From contig JADWOT020000001.1 of the NCBI GenBank assembly GCA_036345935.2, positions 36,776,825 through 36,840,824 of the forward strand: DNA of 64,000 nucleotides, in the 5' to 3' direction. The first letter of the stretch is position 1. Each line of letters begins with the position of its first letter. Origin of the DNA: Taenia hydatigena. Its lineage: Eukaryota; Platyhelminthes; Cestoda; Cyclophyllidea; Taeniidae. The notes under the pieces are model-generated. The model had not been told where the DNA came from. It searched no databases and saw only the letters and a list, made by a program, of their open reading frames with translations. Made by a program: the position numbers and the translations under genes. Shown piece by piece: positions 35,228-48,700 of the stretch.

Positions 35228-38200
35228 AAAATTGTCATGCCCTTATACGCAAACCGGATGCAACTGTACAGCATGTTTTAGTCGAATTTAGGTTAGTTCC
35301 TACATTGAGTAATCCTATTTAGTTCTGTAAATATTGCCAAGCCGATGCATATGGGCCATTTTCGCGCCACTGTTTTGGGGAATTTTGTGAAGAACATCAA
35401 CCTTGCTGCTGGAAATAAAGTTACTGCAGTGAACTATCTAGGTGACTGGGGTACCCAATTCGGTAGGTCTATAATCGTTGGTTTAGCCAGTACGGGCTTC
35501 AGTAGCATCAATTCACCGCTTGTATTTGTGCATTTTCTGTAAAATTTGGACAGGTTTACTCTGTCTTGGATACCAAAATTATGGGAATTCCCGTCTTCTT
35601 GAAGAAGATCCATTGAGACATCTTCATTCGGTATGTTGGATCATATTAACTTATCTTGAGTTATTCACAGGGCTCTGCGCCTTTTGAATGCTGAGGCACA
35701 GAGTAATTTAAATGTAGCATTGCTTCTTTATTATCCAAAAACAATAAATATGTTTAGTACATTCTTTCGATTTGCCTCAGTTACCCTTTAATGTGAGCAC
35801 ATATATACCCGACAAGATTAGCAGGTTTGGTTCCTTTGCTTCAACTAATGATGCTTCCTCAATTAGTGTGTTTTGACTTAACTGCGATTTTTCTGCATAC
35901 AAGTAATCGTTTCACAGGTCTACGTGCAGGCATGTCAGACGCTGGGCTCTACAAATGAGGGGAAGGCACTGGCTTCAGCGCTGGCCACTGAGTTGGAGAG
36001 GGGTCAACGACCTGATCTTATCGATCTTTGGTATCGATTCCGCGCTCTTAGTCTCGAAGACCTGCAACGTCTCTACGCTGTAGGTGTTCTTTGACTCACT
36101 ATCCCCCATTCATTCATTCGTTTCTCCTTTATCAGTTATCCCGCTTTTTCAGCGAATGAATGTCTACTTCGATCATTATGAATACGAATCAGATTTTGTA
36201 GCATCTGCGAAACAACTGGTAGAACACCTCATTAAGCGGCGCATCGCACGAAAGGAGGCGTAAGTCTTTTCAATTGGTAATGTTTTTGACTGTAAAGTTT
36301 TCTGCTGTATAAACTGACTTGTTCCCTGGTCCACTTTCTTAGAAATCCGCTCTTAGATTACATTCATCTCTATTACTTTCACATATTGCTATGTTCTGCT
36401 TACGTGAATTTATTTGAGCCGATCGAAGTTAGAGAACTACTTTGCATTGAATTGCGTTAAAATTGTTAGGCCTAACTAAGTTTTGATGAAAAGGGTTATG
36501 CCTACATATACTCATGTTTTAGTGATGGCTCGGTTACTGCTGGTTCCTATGAGCCGGGAAAACGGGTGACCCTCTTAAAGAGTAATGGAGGGACTCTGTA
36601 TCTCACACGGTAAAAGCCTGTTGTTTCCCTGTTCTCATACACATTTGTAAGATTTGTGCCGGCAAGAAACATATTTTCTGAATTGTTTTTATAACTATGC
36701 ATGATTGCGGCTAAATAGGTTCATTTTCGTCTAGCAACGCATCTTTGTGTGGGCACTGCGTATTTTTGCTTTTTCTTTTGTATATCTAGTGATCTGGCAG
36801 CCGCTATCTCTCGTACCAATTGTTACAACTTTGACAGGATGCACTATGTTGTGAGTTCAAAATGACTTAGACCGTCAAAGGAGGATGTGCATGCTTTAGT
36901 GGGAATCGCTTATTTCACCTAGGTGGAGGATGGTCAACGCGAGCACTTTATGAATCTGGCTCACCTACTCACTCACCTTTGCTACGATTGGGCTAAAGCG
37001 TAAAGTTCCCCATTTCTGTTATGCCCTTATTGGCTCGAAAGCAACAAACCGATTGATTGCCTACTGTAACTGGTAAAACGGCTTGGTTTCAATTTGTGCT
37101 TTTATTATAGGCGTTTTCTTGACTGATGTTTGAATGGCGTTAGTGTTTAATACTGATTGTGCTATTATTTTCTGTTCTATCATTTCCGTTCATTCGTCGA
37201 TTATTTATAACCGTCGACACTACTTGATCATTCTCTATTCGGTGCTTTAAATCGTAAAATAAGAATCTATCATTGCACCTGATCTACCGTTGGCGATGTA
37301 AATTGGGACTGAAATACCGGTCGTAGTTTTTCGCTAACATTCACTCTCTTGTATTCAGCATAGTTTTAGTGTGTTCACTTCTCGCCCACAGCAACGCATC
37401 TCCATGGCCACTTCATGTGCGTTTCGCACGAGTTAGTGGTGCCAGTTCTCGTCGCGGCAACGGTCTCTTCCTCGGAGACGTCTTGGATGCAGCAAAGCGG
37501 GAGGCTCGTTGCAGAATGATCCAATCGCCCAGTGGGTTTATTCGTATCACAAACACTCATTCATTATCGGTGATACTACTGGTCAGATATCCCATAGAAA
37601 TGGCCTTTATGACCTCATGGACCTTGGCCGGAACATATTTTGATGGTTTCATATGTCGCGACTTGCTTGTAAACTGCATCGCAAGGATTCATTTGCCGAG
37701 TATCGCTTATTGCCTCAGGCTGTTAATAATTAGCTGAAGCACCCTATCTGGATAATTCTCAGATTTATAGACTTAAGAAATGTAGTCCTTATTACGGATG
37801 GTGTGAACGCTTAATTTCGATCTCGTTTCATTACTAATTCACATACAGTACTTTTGGTCGTCTAAATTGTCACAAATTGGCGCTTTCCAATATCCTTTCT
37901 GTTGTGAATCTCCGCAGATTTAACTATATTCTCATGCTCTATGTTTTTGTTCGCAAAATAATGGGCTAATCCACTAAGATATGAATTTTTTGAAGCATTA
38001 GCAAAGGCTGCCACTATTCTCTGCAAGGATTAAAATATGTTTGCTATGGCACATCACAATTCCATCATCGTAGCAGTTGTGTGGTCTCTGAAGCTGCCAC
38101 AGGACATACGGATCTAGCAGCAGCACCTAAAGAATGAGCGTATTTTTTTGTGTTTTTTTTCGTTGTTCAACCCTTCATTAAGACACACGGATCACGCCGA

Positions 38201-39402
38201 GCGATGGCGCGATGTTCGAGAGTGTCGCCGATCATCTGGGTGTCACATGGCTGGTGGTCGAGATGCTACGGCGGCCGCGTCTACAACCCGTGCATATTAA
38301 TCTGCGTTACCACGGCAACCAGCCCTGCGGACACAGCAGTGCCTACTCTGTCGCTGATACACCCGACCTCACTGGCCTCGGACTGCAGTATTGTCATGCT
38401 CGGCTCTTTAGGTCGATTTCAATGTCCGTCTACTTAATCGCTTTTGTCTGCACCTGTTTTTTAAAAGGCTCTTTTCCTCTCACAGTCTGGAGCAGAAAGC
38501 GATTTCGATGGGCCTTTTAGGCAACGGTGACGCTGACACTATCAATTCACAGCTTCTAAACGCTTTCCATAAAGTTTCTTCTGACCGCGTTTCACGAGAG
38601 GCCGAGGAGGAGGTCTGCGGTCACCTTGCACTGTATGTTTTATCAATGCCTTATCTATCGCTAACGCCTGCTTGCCATCATTGTCATTTCTTTCGCCCTG
38701 CTATGTTTGGTATTATCACTTTAATAGCGTGCGTGGTTGGATGTTTCTATTAAAATCGGCTTGAGTGTAAAAGGTCCTTTTTAAGCAATTATATTTATAA
38801 TTGAAGACCGTGTGAGTTCATACTAGTTTTGCCTTTGGAGGTAATTTATGCCTCTGAAAACTGAGATGTTATGTGATTTCCTCCAGCTTGCCTGATGTGT
38901 TAACGTACGCTTATATCAAATACGAGGCTGACGGGCTGCTGCGCTACTGCACACGTTTAACGTAAGCTACACAACCAGATCGGATAATTTATTCATAATT
39001 CGTTAGTGTTTATTTGTAAGATGTGAATGTTATTCACAGGGATATTGGGCATTCTTGCTTATGGTCATTGCGCTACCAAATTAAAGATGCTGAACTCTTG
39101 TTTGTAAACACTCGAGACATTTATCTGAGCGTCGCCCTTTCCCTTTTAATCATTCAAACTTTCTTAATTTTAGTTCTATCATTAATCGGGCTTGGCAGTT
39201 TCTCCCCGTTGTGACAGCTGAATCGCAAGAGCTTGGTTTGGTAAGCCCTAATTAGGCCTCCTAAGAAGCATCTCACGGTGCTCACACAATTAAAACCGTC
39301 ATATTTTCGTTTTAGTCACGAATGGCGGTATTTCGGATGGCTCGTAATACGTTGGGTACCTGTCTGTCTATTCTGGGTGCAAAACCTCTGCCGAGATTGT
39401 AG
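35228..39402 (+). CDS. RARS2: Arginyl-tRNA synthetase, mitochondrial type (5' end missing)
   Basis: Fifteen exons join in phase: 35228-35291, 35323-35462, 35554-35630, 35918-36079, 36153-36259, 36523-36609, 36790-36850, 36923-36999, 37392-37531, 38183-38411, 38486-38632, 38887-38961, 39040-39099, 39174-39240 and 39316-39402. About 526 residues. The enzyme charges tRNA-Arg. The class I HIGH motif appears as MHMGH, followed by [11 protein letters not shown] as in RARS2. [21 protein letters not shown] matches the catalytic domain, and [10 protein letters not shown] sits where RARS2 has TRRGD, the KMSKS-like loop. The anticodon-binding domain ends [16 protein letters not shown], matching the human C-terminus pattern. 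The N-terminal roughly 100 residues, including any mitochondrial presequence, were not found. Assignment to RARS2 rather than cytosolic RARS1 rests on these phrases. The segment from 38183-38411 carries an insertion. Confidence 0.9.
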
Positions 39403-39785
39403 ATTTAACGCCTTGTGGAAATGTGACGACTGCTCTGGGTTTATAACGGGGGCATAATATTTGCTGAGCTGCCTTCGTTCTGTATCGGGTCTGTGGGAGG
39501 GCTTGGCGCAGAATCTGGCTCCTGAAGGGATTATGTTGTGGACCTGGGAGGCCTTCGGGGTGGAAGCTCGGGGACCAGGTTTAGTTCCATGGGGCTTCTC
39601 GACTTTCTGGGGTAACGATACGCTTGGCTGGTGGAAAAGCTTTTAAGGTTCATTTATATTGCTGCAAAAGCGTGGAGGTGAACAATATTACTTGCAGTTA
39701 AGCGAAGCTGAAGGTTGCTACATTGTGGGGAATTTAGTCGGGTGGCTTATTCACACAGTTTGGTCTAACTGCGAACTTTGTTTGA

Positions 39786-42700
39786 ATGAATTCAAGGGCT
39801 TTGGTAACTATGGTGTCCCGCGGATTATCATTCGCAGCTCGAATGAGGTTATTGCCGGTTGTCTCGCTACTCTTTACTTTGTTTGCGGTACCAAAAAATG
39901 GGTATTGTCGAGTAAGATCAGGTCTGAAATTGCGGTATAAGATGTACCCATTGTCGGAGGAGTCCTCGTACGTATCGTCTTCTCCTATGTATCGGGAATC
40001 ATCATACTCAACACTACTGGCGCCCCCTATTAAACAAGAGTATTATTGGAGTAGGCGAAGATTCCTGAATGGTTTGCGACTTCCATGCTGGCAGCATTAC
40101 GTTCCATGCACAATTGACCATCTCTATTCCAAAAGTGGTAAGGTGCAAAGAATGTGGTACATGGTGAGGGGCGATTTTACCGACCTAAGGTATGAATTAC
40201 TGTAATTTCTGCATGAATCTCCTCATTCTAAATACACAGCGCAAAATGTATCAATTAGCTCTGGTTGGTCTGAATAGGTAGTCCTAAATGAATCTAATCA
40301 TACCTTTTATTACTTCTCCGCAAAAAGTGGACATATGTCTTCCCGTTCTTGTATTGTATTGTACCAAATTTAATGTTAGCAGAGTGATGCGATACAAGAC
40401 TCGTAACTAGTTCAAATGATCGTATGCAGGCCATTCAACCACACTAGTGGCAACTTTATTTTAATCTTAGCATAGCGTGGTACCAACCCATGCAAAATTA
40501 AGTAACTTTAAACCTAGATAAGTAAATTAAACAGAATCCGAAGGCATTATTGTTGATTTTTCGGCTTTCTACCAGTTTTAATACTGCCATTTTCAACTTA
40601 TAGGAGGGTTGAGGAATTTGGCTATCGAACTGGTCTTTTTACGCATGCGTTAGAAATACCGCCTAAAATTGATTGGACGCGTGGTTCGGTAAGAATGGAT
40701 GAAACCGGTTGGTTGTGTGTGCGCTTGCATCAGATACGCTTGTTACGAAGTGCAAATGCTTAGTTTGTTTAAGATCCTTAATTTTTAAATCAACTTGAAG
40801 TTGGCATGTTGTTGGCGCAGCTCGAGCAGTGCACTAGCCCCCAATAAGGATGTGTTTCGAAAATTTCTTCGCAATTTACGCCTTCACTGATTTCTATGCG
40901 GAATTGATTGGGTGGTACCAGGGGAACTTTATATTAATATTATTCTTTGCCAAGGCTGTATGTTGATTTTGAAGGCAGATGACGACACATTTGTTACAAT
41001 CCCACCCTATCCAAAACAGTACTGTTTTGCCTCGGGGTAATAGCCTTCTTTTATAATTTGGGTAGATATTAGCTTTTGAATGGTCTAAAGGCGAGTTATT
41101 GGTGGGTAATCTTTGAATTTTAAGCCAGATTAGTATCTTTTCAGCTTCTTTTAGTGTGTTCAACCCTTAAAATTTTGTGACATCTTTAGGAAGCAAAGCT
41201 ACACCACAGTTTTTTCTGAATGAACTTAATTGGATAGATGTAGTTATCGATTTAAATAGTGCCATTCAAATGTCTTTCTTGAGTGTAATATTTTATGCAT
41301 GCTATCTTTATTTGAACAAAACATTTTTGTAACATCTTACAGCCCTTTTGTTTCCCCGTTTTGCAATAAGGACAGCTCTGGCGCAAAAAAAGTTGATTTT
41401 AACGAAATGTCTTGCAGATGCTCTTCGTCTGCGTTCTTCAGGAGCCACCACAACCGGGTACTGGGCGAGGTGCCTCCTTCTACGAAATTCACGAGATCCA
41501 CATTCCTCGCGAGGAGGTCAATGCGCCACGTGACAAGGCCTATCTAGTTGACATCACCTTCGAGACTGTGGGACTCGATCCCTTTCCACCTGGTACCAAA
41601 AATAACCTGGCCTATTAACTTCGGTTCACTTGAACGACTTCTCTTTTTCACACATGCACTCTCTTTCGATACGTCTTTCAGGTTGCAGCCACGTAATTGG
41701 GCAGAATAATAAGGAAATGGAAGCCTGTTACGAGAAATTGGACAGAAGAATACATCTTCCTGAACTCCATAGTAACAACTCTGGTATATTTATTCACGAG
41801 GTATGTTCCTTGTCTTCATCATCGGCAATCGTATCTCGACAAGACTCATTAAAACAGAAAGTAGACAAAACCCATACCCACAATGTGTGTTTGCCTTGGA
41901 AGGATGGAGAAAGAAGAAAGGAAATGGTTGCGTCTGTGTAGTATTGTGACCAGTTCCCTTTGCTATGCTCGGTAGTAAGGATTTTTACTCTGGAGTGAAG
42001 ATATCTACGAAATTTTGCAAGGGGCAGGAGGTTGAATGTGGTAGAAAGCGAATGCGCCTAGAGTGAAGGTCGCTCTTATTGGAGCGCGTACTCAGAATGA
42101 GATGAATATTTTTAGCAGCCCCATGAGTGGATTCCGAGGTTTTGTTGGAATGAATCCACAATCTTTACAACATTTAATCGCAACTTCAACCACAATAAAT
42201 TAATGAGGATTCCTGAAATGACTTCTCAAAACGGATGCAGGCGATAATCTTGCTTATTGCTGGATGGGTGCTCAAACGGGTGGTAGACAAGCGCAGATAA
42301 AAGCGCCTGAGCTCCTGTTTACGCCGCACAACCAGCCATCTCATAGGATTTCGTACTGTTCTTCGGCACCCACCTGAATAGCATTATCGTCCTCGAAGCC
42401 ATCGGGTCCATAAAGCAGCTGAACGGCACTACAGTGTAAGACCCAGTGGGAAAATGAAATTCGCAATCCAAGCTATCGCTGAACCCGAGACAAAGAAATA
42501 GTAGCTTTTTCTAAAGGCATTTTTGAAAAGTAGCACTGGCCCAGCCTTTACTTATTAAACAATGCGATGCGAAAGGTTAATAACTTTTTAAATGGTCACG
42601 TCTCAAGCGTCAGAAACGGCATCGCACGAATTGATTGAATATACTCCTTAATTCTCCTCCAATTCAGATAATCACGGGCAAAAAACCGCAGCAGCTTCCA

Positions 42701-45700
42701 TATTTTCAAGAGACGCTTCTAAGTGAGGCAGGATTATTTTGCGCGAGGCATCAATGCGAAGTCAAAATTGTACGCAGCGTCCTTCATAGGAATGGTAACC
42801 CTGCCGGTAAGGCTCTTCTTATTTCATAAAAATTAACCGCTAACAAGTGAAAATGTTTACCCAAAAAGAACTAATAACTTTACCATAAGGTATAAGCTAA
42901 TTCTGGACAATTATTACAAAATAAAATAACTAGTCAAGGATAGCTATGCTTAAGGATAATGCAGTGAATGCAAATAAGAAGTCACACAAATAAGTTAATA
43001 AGTTAACCCGAGTCCTCATATATATATTCAAGCCAATCCAAGCTCTTCTTTATAGTATTAGTCAATAAAATTGAAGTATGCAACTTGTGTCAGATCGTTT
43101 ACAGCTCAAGGGACAACTGCATCACTGTTTTATTCAAGCTCTGTAAGTGAAGAGTTAAGAATGCACATTTTATCAATTCTAGAGTTGGATGAGCATGGGA
43201 ACGTTCTGGATGCAGAAATGAACAATAAAAGTAGGAAGGGGGAAATTGAACCTTGGCGAGATTCAGTGGGAAACACATTGGAACATCCGTTCTTGCATAT
43301 GTTCCAATGGATGCCTACGTTGCGGTTCGAATTCACTCATCCATCTGTGAGTATTGGGTAGTCTTCGGGGCATTTGGGCTTGGTAAAGTGCTTTCTTTCC
43401 GCGAATCTGAGGTGCTGCAAGAATTAGGGGTTGATACATGTTTTTTTTATTAATACAGAAAGTCAAAGTTGTGTGATTAAAGCCTTTCCCAACTGCCTTG
43501 GGGGATGAATGCGAAGACACTTAGATTGATTGAACAAAGTCAACTTTGTGACCACACTTCGGGATGCACCCAGTAACTTTTAGGAGGACTGAAGAGTAGT
43601 GCTTTACTCTTTTATAATTAATGGACGCTTTATTTAAAAAAGCATTTAACGTCAAAAGGTAAAACTACATTTCAAGTGTCGATCACTATTTTCAATAACA
43701 TTCAATAGAAGATAAAAATAACTCAGTAAAATACAAGGCCCCTTATTGGAGTTTCGGCTAATTTGTTTTAGTAGTTGTTAGACGCCCATTCGAGTTGGAC
43801 CCAGATCATTTCAATGTTGTGTGTTGATGCGCTGGTGTTTCAACTGTAGCAAGCAAGAGATAAGACTTCGGGATAAGGAAGGCAGACAGAAGGCATAGCA
43901 TGTACCCAGGCACCTCCCAACTGGACTGTTGGAGTTCAAGTATGGTAGCAGTTCTAGTGGTTTCATATCATTTTGAATGACCTTTACCTTACCGGGATTA
44001 TAAGCACATAGGATTTAGGTTCTTGTAATCTTGTTCAGTGAAAACTCAGTGAGAGTGTAGGTCGAGAAATATTCTCGAAAATCTGGGAATCACAATTCCC
44101 TAATAACCTTCGTGAATGCCGAAATGGGGATGCTCTTCTGGGATTACGGATTCTCTCAACGCTATGATATGAGGTTCCCTACTTTGATACCAGAAAAATG
44201 CTTATGAGGAAGAACCGGAGTCTGAATTTTGACACCTTTTCTGCTTTAAGTCCTTGTAGATTCAGTTATCCATGGGAGGTGCTGTTCTTTTACGAGATTC
44301 GGCACAGTTACTAGTGTATCTATGCGTCCTTTGGGGTACTGGTGAAAGTTATAATTTTATTCATGCTGATAAATGATCGCATTTTATCGGATGACAGAAA
44401 ATTTGTCACAACGCGGTGGTTTACATTTCCCGCCTTAGTAATTCACTGCGTTCAAGAGTTCAATCTTGCCTTCTGTTGTACAGATCACTTGGCATAATTC
44501 ACGTCGTGTATTCACACTAATACTTTAGGATAAATACATTACTTCCTGATGTACTGAGGATACCGGGTAGAATGAATACCCGTGCAGTGGCAGTTTCGTT
44601 CATGAATAAATGTATAAATAAATGCTTTCAGATGAGTTGCAGCAGAGTGAAAAACCTTTTTGACGTCGTAATCACCAAAAATAACGAGAAAAGTCTTCCA
44701 TATCCACGCGCATGGAAAAAAAGTACAGGATTTCACTATCTTTCTTCTCTGCTCTCTACGTCATTTTGGAGGTAGGTTGCAAATTTTTGCAACCATTTGT
44801 GTTTTACCAAGAGATTAAAAAGTTCGTGTTAAAAGTTATCCAACATTATTTGACATTAGGATAAGGCATTATAAAACAGCTGCCAATCGATAAAGTGTAA
44901 GAAACCTGTTGATTACTACATTTCCATCTAAATAGGCTAGCGTTGCGCTCTGAGTCTTCTTTGAAGTCGTAAGAAGTCGTAGTAGTAGGGCAGAAGATAT
45001 ATTCCTGACGGATATTAGAGCTGTCAGTGGCACGGTTCAGAGTTCACGTCCTCGAGCGGAATTACAATTCGCGGCGACCTAGGGAGCTGGGTAATCGAAA
45101 ACAGAGTTTAACGAAATATCAGAGCATAGCACTGCTAACATAATTGCATGGTCGAATTTATAGTGTCGAAATCTTACTAGTTTATTGCTTAACTTTCTTT
45201 TTTCATTGCAGGAAACAGGATAAACCCCACCAGGTCTACTTTGCTCCCGTGTTTTGCACTAAAAGTACCACAGAAACATCTCGAGTCCAAGGTACTCTCT
45301 ACTCTCTCTCCAGAATCACGTGCAAGATAATTAAGGAACCCAAGTATGCAGTAACCGAGTCACGTTGAGAGTGTATCGCAGGTAGAATCATATAGGAATG
45401 ATATTCTATTCGAAGGAAAATCACTTACTCATCTCATGAGATTCATGCTAATGATTACTCAGTGGATGGTTTCGAAAGTACTGCCAAGAAGCTGGAACGA
45501 CACGCTGGATGAAATCCCTATAGTTAGCCCAATTCATAGAGTATCGTAGCTTTGTAAAATCTCGATTACCAAAAAATGCCTTTTTTATTAAACGATCAAG
45601 AAACTGCACCTAGAATTAACAACTTACTCTTGTTACCCTTATACGCAGTTTAAAGTTAAGCCATTACAAACGCACGAATTTGCTAAGTCAAAAGAATCTG

Positions 45701-48700
45701 GACCGTCTGAGGAGTTAGCATGGACGCATGTAATTACAGAAGACATTTAGCCCAGGCATCTGTTGCGTACAATTAGTTTTATGCACAAAAGAAGTGCTAC
45801 TCAATGGTATGTGTGCGATATGAAATAATGAGAGTTCCTATGATATTTATTCACTCTGCCTGTATTGTTTAGTAGGGAAATAGGATGTCCGCCATAGTTA
45901 AATTATTCCCTCTAATATGATGTTTATTTTACGGTTTCAAGAAACCTTTACCCTATCCATTTAACAGGTTTTGCGCCTCATTAACCACGTTTGCATTAAT
46001 TTTCATAGTGAAATCAAACTAATTTTCCACATTGTATGGTTATCGAAACAATCATCTAATCTCAAAATCCTCAGGTCGCCTACCCACAGGGACATCCATT
46101 TATCCTTCCCGAGGGATGACTTTTATGTGGTCGGTCCACTGGAGGAAGTCCTTCAAACCCCTAGAGTCTGCTCCCCAACCCCGTGTCCGTAGTATTCAAG
46201 TGGTCATCAATTCGGCTGAAATGTCTTTTGTGCGCATGTTTATCAACTGTGGAAATGCCAATTGCACGGTTAGCTGACTTTTTACGCAATTTGTTCTGAG
46301 AAAGTCTCACTTCATATAGTGGGTGGCCGCTCTTGGACTAGAAATCTTCACTTTTTATCAAATATATGAATTTACGTACCTAAGAGAGATTTTTTGCAAA
46401 TGTCCAGAATTGTCGGCCACTGTTGGACTAAACACACGAAGGAATTTGCGTTGATAGCAGAGCTGATGGCAATGCGCGAGAATATTCTGCTACCTCAATT
46501 CGAGTTTCTCTTCATTGCTAAAATTAAATCGACTACCTCCAACAGACTGTCATAACGATTCGGCATACAATTCAGTAACAATTCTTAATAAAGTAGTGCT
46601 AAATTGTACTACACTACAGTTGTTCTATGTTCACTGTGCGAGTTGCGGTTGCTACTACAACGACATTCTCATTTATTGGGCGAGTGAAGGATTTCACTTC
46701 ATTACAAAGCATGTGGTAGTTAGGTAATGCTGCCACAAAGTTGAATGGGAAGTCCATTTGGGAGACTTATTTAACACGAATTCACAATTCATAGCAAATA
46801 TTACGTTGTAAATTTCTAGCTACCGGAGAGTAGGCAACTTCTTTCCACTAAACGCCGACCAATACTCTTGGGACCGTAGTGATGAAAAAATCTCATGGTC
46901 ATTAGCTTTCTGCTTCAGGATCGTACTGCGATGAACAGTTTATTTCTCCACACTGCTTGATGGTGGTAAAGTACAACGAGACGGTAAAATAGCACTTCAA
47001 CATGACGAGTTTATTATTGCTCTCAGCGACCATGAGCCTCTTCTTTACGGCCTTAAAAATTAGGTTATTCTTTCTTTTTAGATGTCCATGGATGTTAGGC
47101 TGTACACTGCTTTGAGTCACTCAGTCTACATTCTTCCAAACCAAATGTTTACCAACCGGTCGTCATCTTCATTTGCCCTCATTCTTGACGGACCCGAATT
47201 CTCCCTCAACAGTGGCACCTTTGACCGTCGGCTCCAACTATTCCAGGATGGTAATCTTATCGTTTTGGGTACCTACGGCCTTCCGCAAATGCGGCAACCG
47301 TCGGAAACCTTCGTGCAGGCAACTGAATTTTTGACCATTGCCAGTACTTTTGCCCAGACGCGGAGCTGGAAGTTCGACATAATTTTCAGGGTAGACTCAT
47401 TTAGGTCACACAAAATCTCCATACCTTTTCAAGCCTATCATTGGAAAACACGGTAAACGCGTCCTCAGAAAGGCAAAAATAAATATAAAGCGATTTTGGC
47501 AGATAAATATAAACATAAACCAGAGATATCTCCCTAGACAACGTTTTCTACTTTTAGCAATCATTGCACTTTTCGTTTTCACGGTTGATGATAAATAAGT
47601 ATCTCCCTAGTCCAAAAATGGCAATGGAAAATCAAATGCTTTAATTTATAGCAGAATGTAATAATGCAGTGAGCCAAGAAGGCGGGACAGCTGGTCTACT
47701 TGCCCTTTCAAAGCATCCAAACTTCAATTAAATGCTTTAACGCGAAAAAAAGAATAAAATTAAGCTACTTTGGTAACTAACTTCCACTTATTAAGAGGAG
47801 CTCCTTTTTTCTTTTACCTATGAATAAATAGACCTGCAAAAGCCAACAAAAAGGGTCTATAAAAGTATCGTTTTGGGAAAAAACTTACGAGCTGGGGTAC
47901 TGTTTCATAGGACATGGTCTAGATTCATTCACACAAACATTGTACATACGAGCTTTGATCCTGCCGAATTTCTAATCGGAGTAATCAGGCGACAATGACC
48001 ACAATACAAACGTTTTATTCGTCGATGAGCATGGGTAAGCTGAAGGTATGCCACTGCCGTCTGCCCATCCAAGACAGAGTGATTCCATCCCCACGCATTT
48101 CCATAGTACCTTGATTGACCTTGGCCTTAGAGTGGCTACTAGCCAGTCTAGGAAAGCGAACAGGACTGCAAGTCTCTATGGAACGTTCTAGAACGTTTTA
48201 GATTCGGAAATGGAAAAAAGGAAACGACTGGAAGATCGAACCAGGAACATTTTCCGGGGTTACAGGCGATTTCAGCAACACCATTCACTATAGTTCCTAC
48301 TAATCTCGAGTACTGCCTCCATACCACCTCAGTAATTTTAAATAGTACCTGCGCCCAACATTGTTACCTATTTTATGCCAAAGAAATAGTTCATTAAGGG
48401 AAATACCGCGCGCTTTATGCTGCTACTTTTCAAGCCTTAAAGCTTCACACAAAAGTAGTAAGTGGTAACTTGCTGAAACATTCGTACTTACTTCCATTGC
48501 TTTTTTAAATAAACCATCAGCTTTTTCAAGTAGTTACGATGCAAAATAGCTTACGAAGACGTTATTATTTTGCACATACATCTGCTTCATTTTCATCCTC
48601 TCGATAATACATGAGTGGTCACGTCTATTTTTCACTCCATATCAGTTCTACAATTGGCCCATCTATGACCTGTCAAGCAGCTCCGTCTCACGGAGGAAAC

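Noticed and set aside
39461..39646. Trp/Gly-rich 61-codon frame just after the RARS2 stop
   Set aside because: No similarity; lies in the likely 3' untranslated or spacer DNA; no splice evidence.
44975..45060. Possible heavily decayed TRIM LTR inside an intron of the membrane-protein gene
   Set aside because: Only scattered resemblance (AGGGCAGAAGATATATTC, GTCAGTGGCACGG); too weak to call without alignment.
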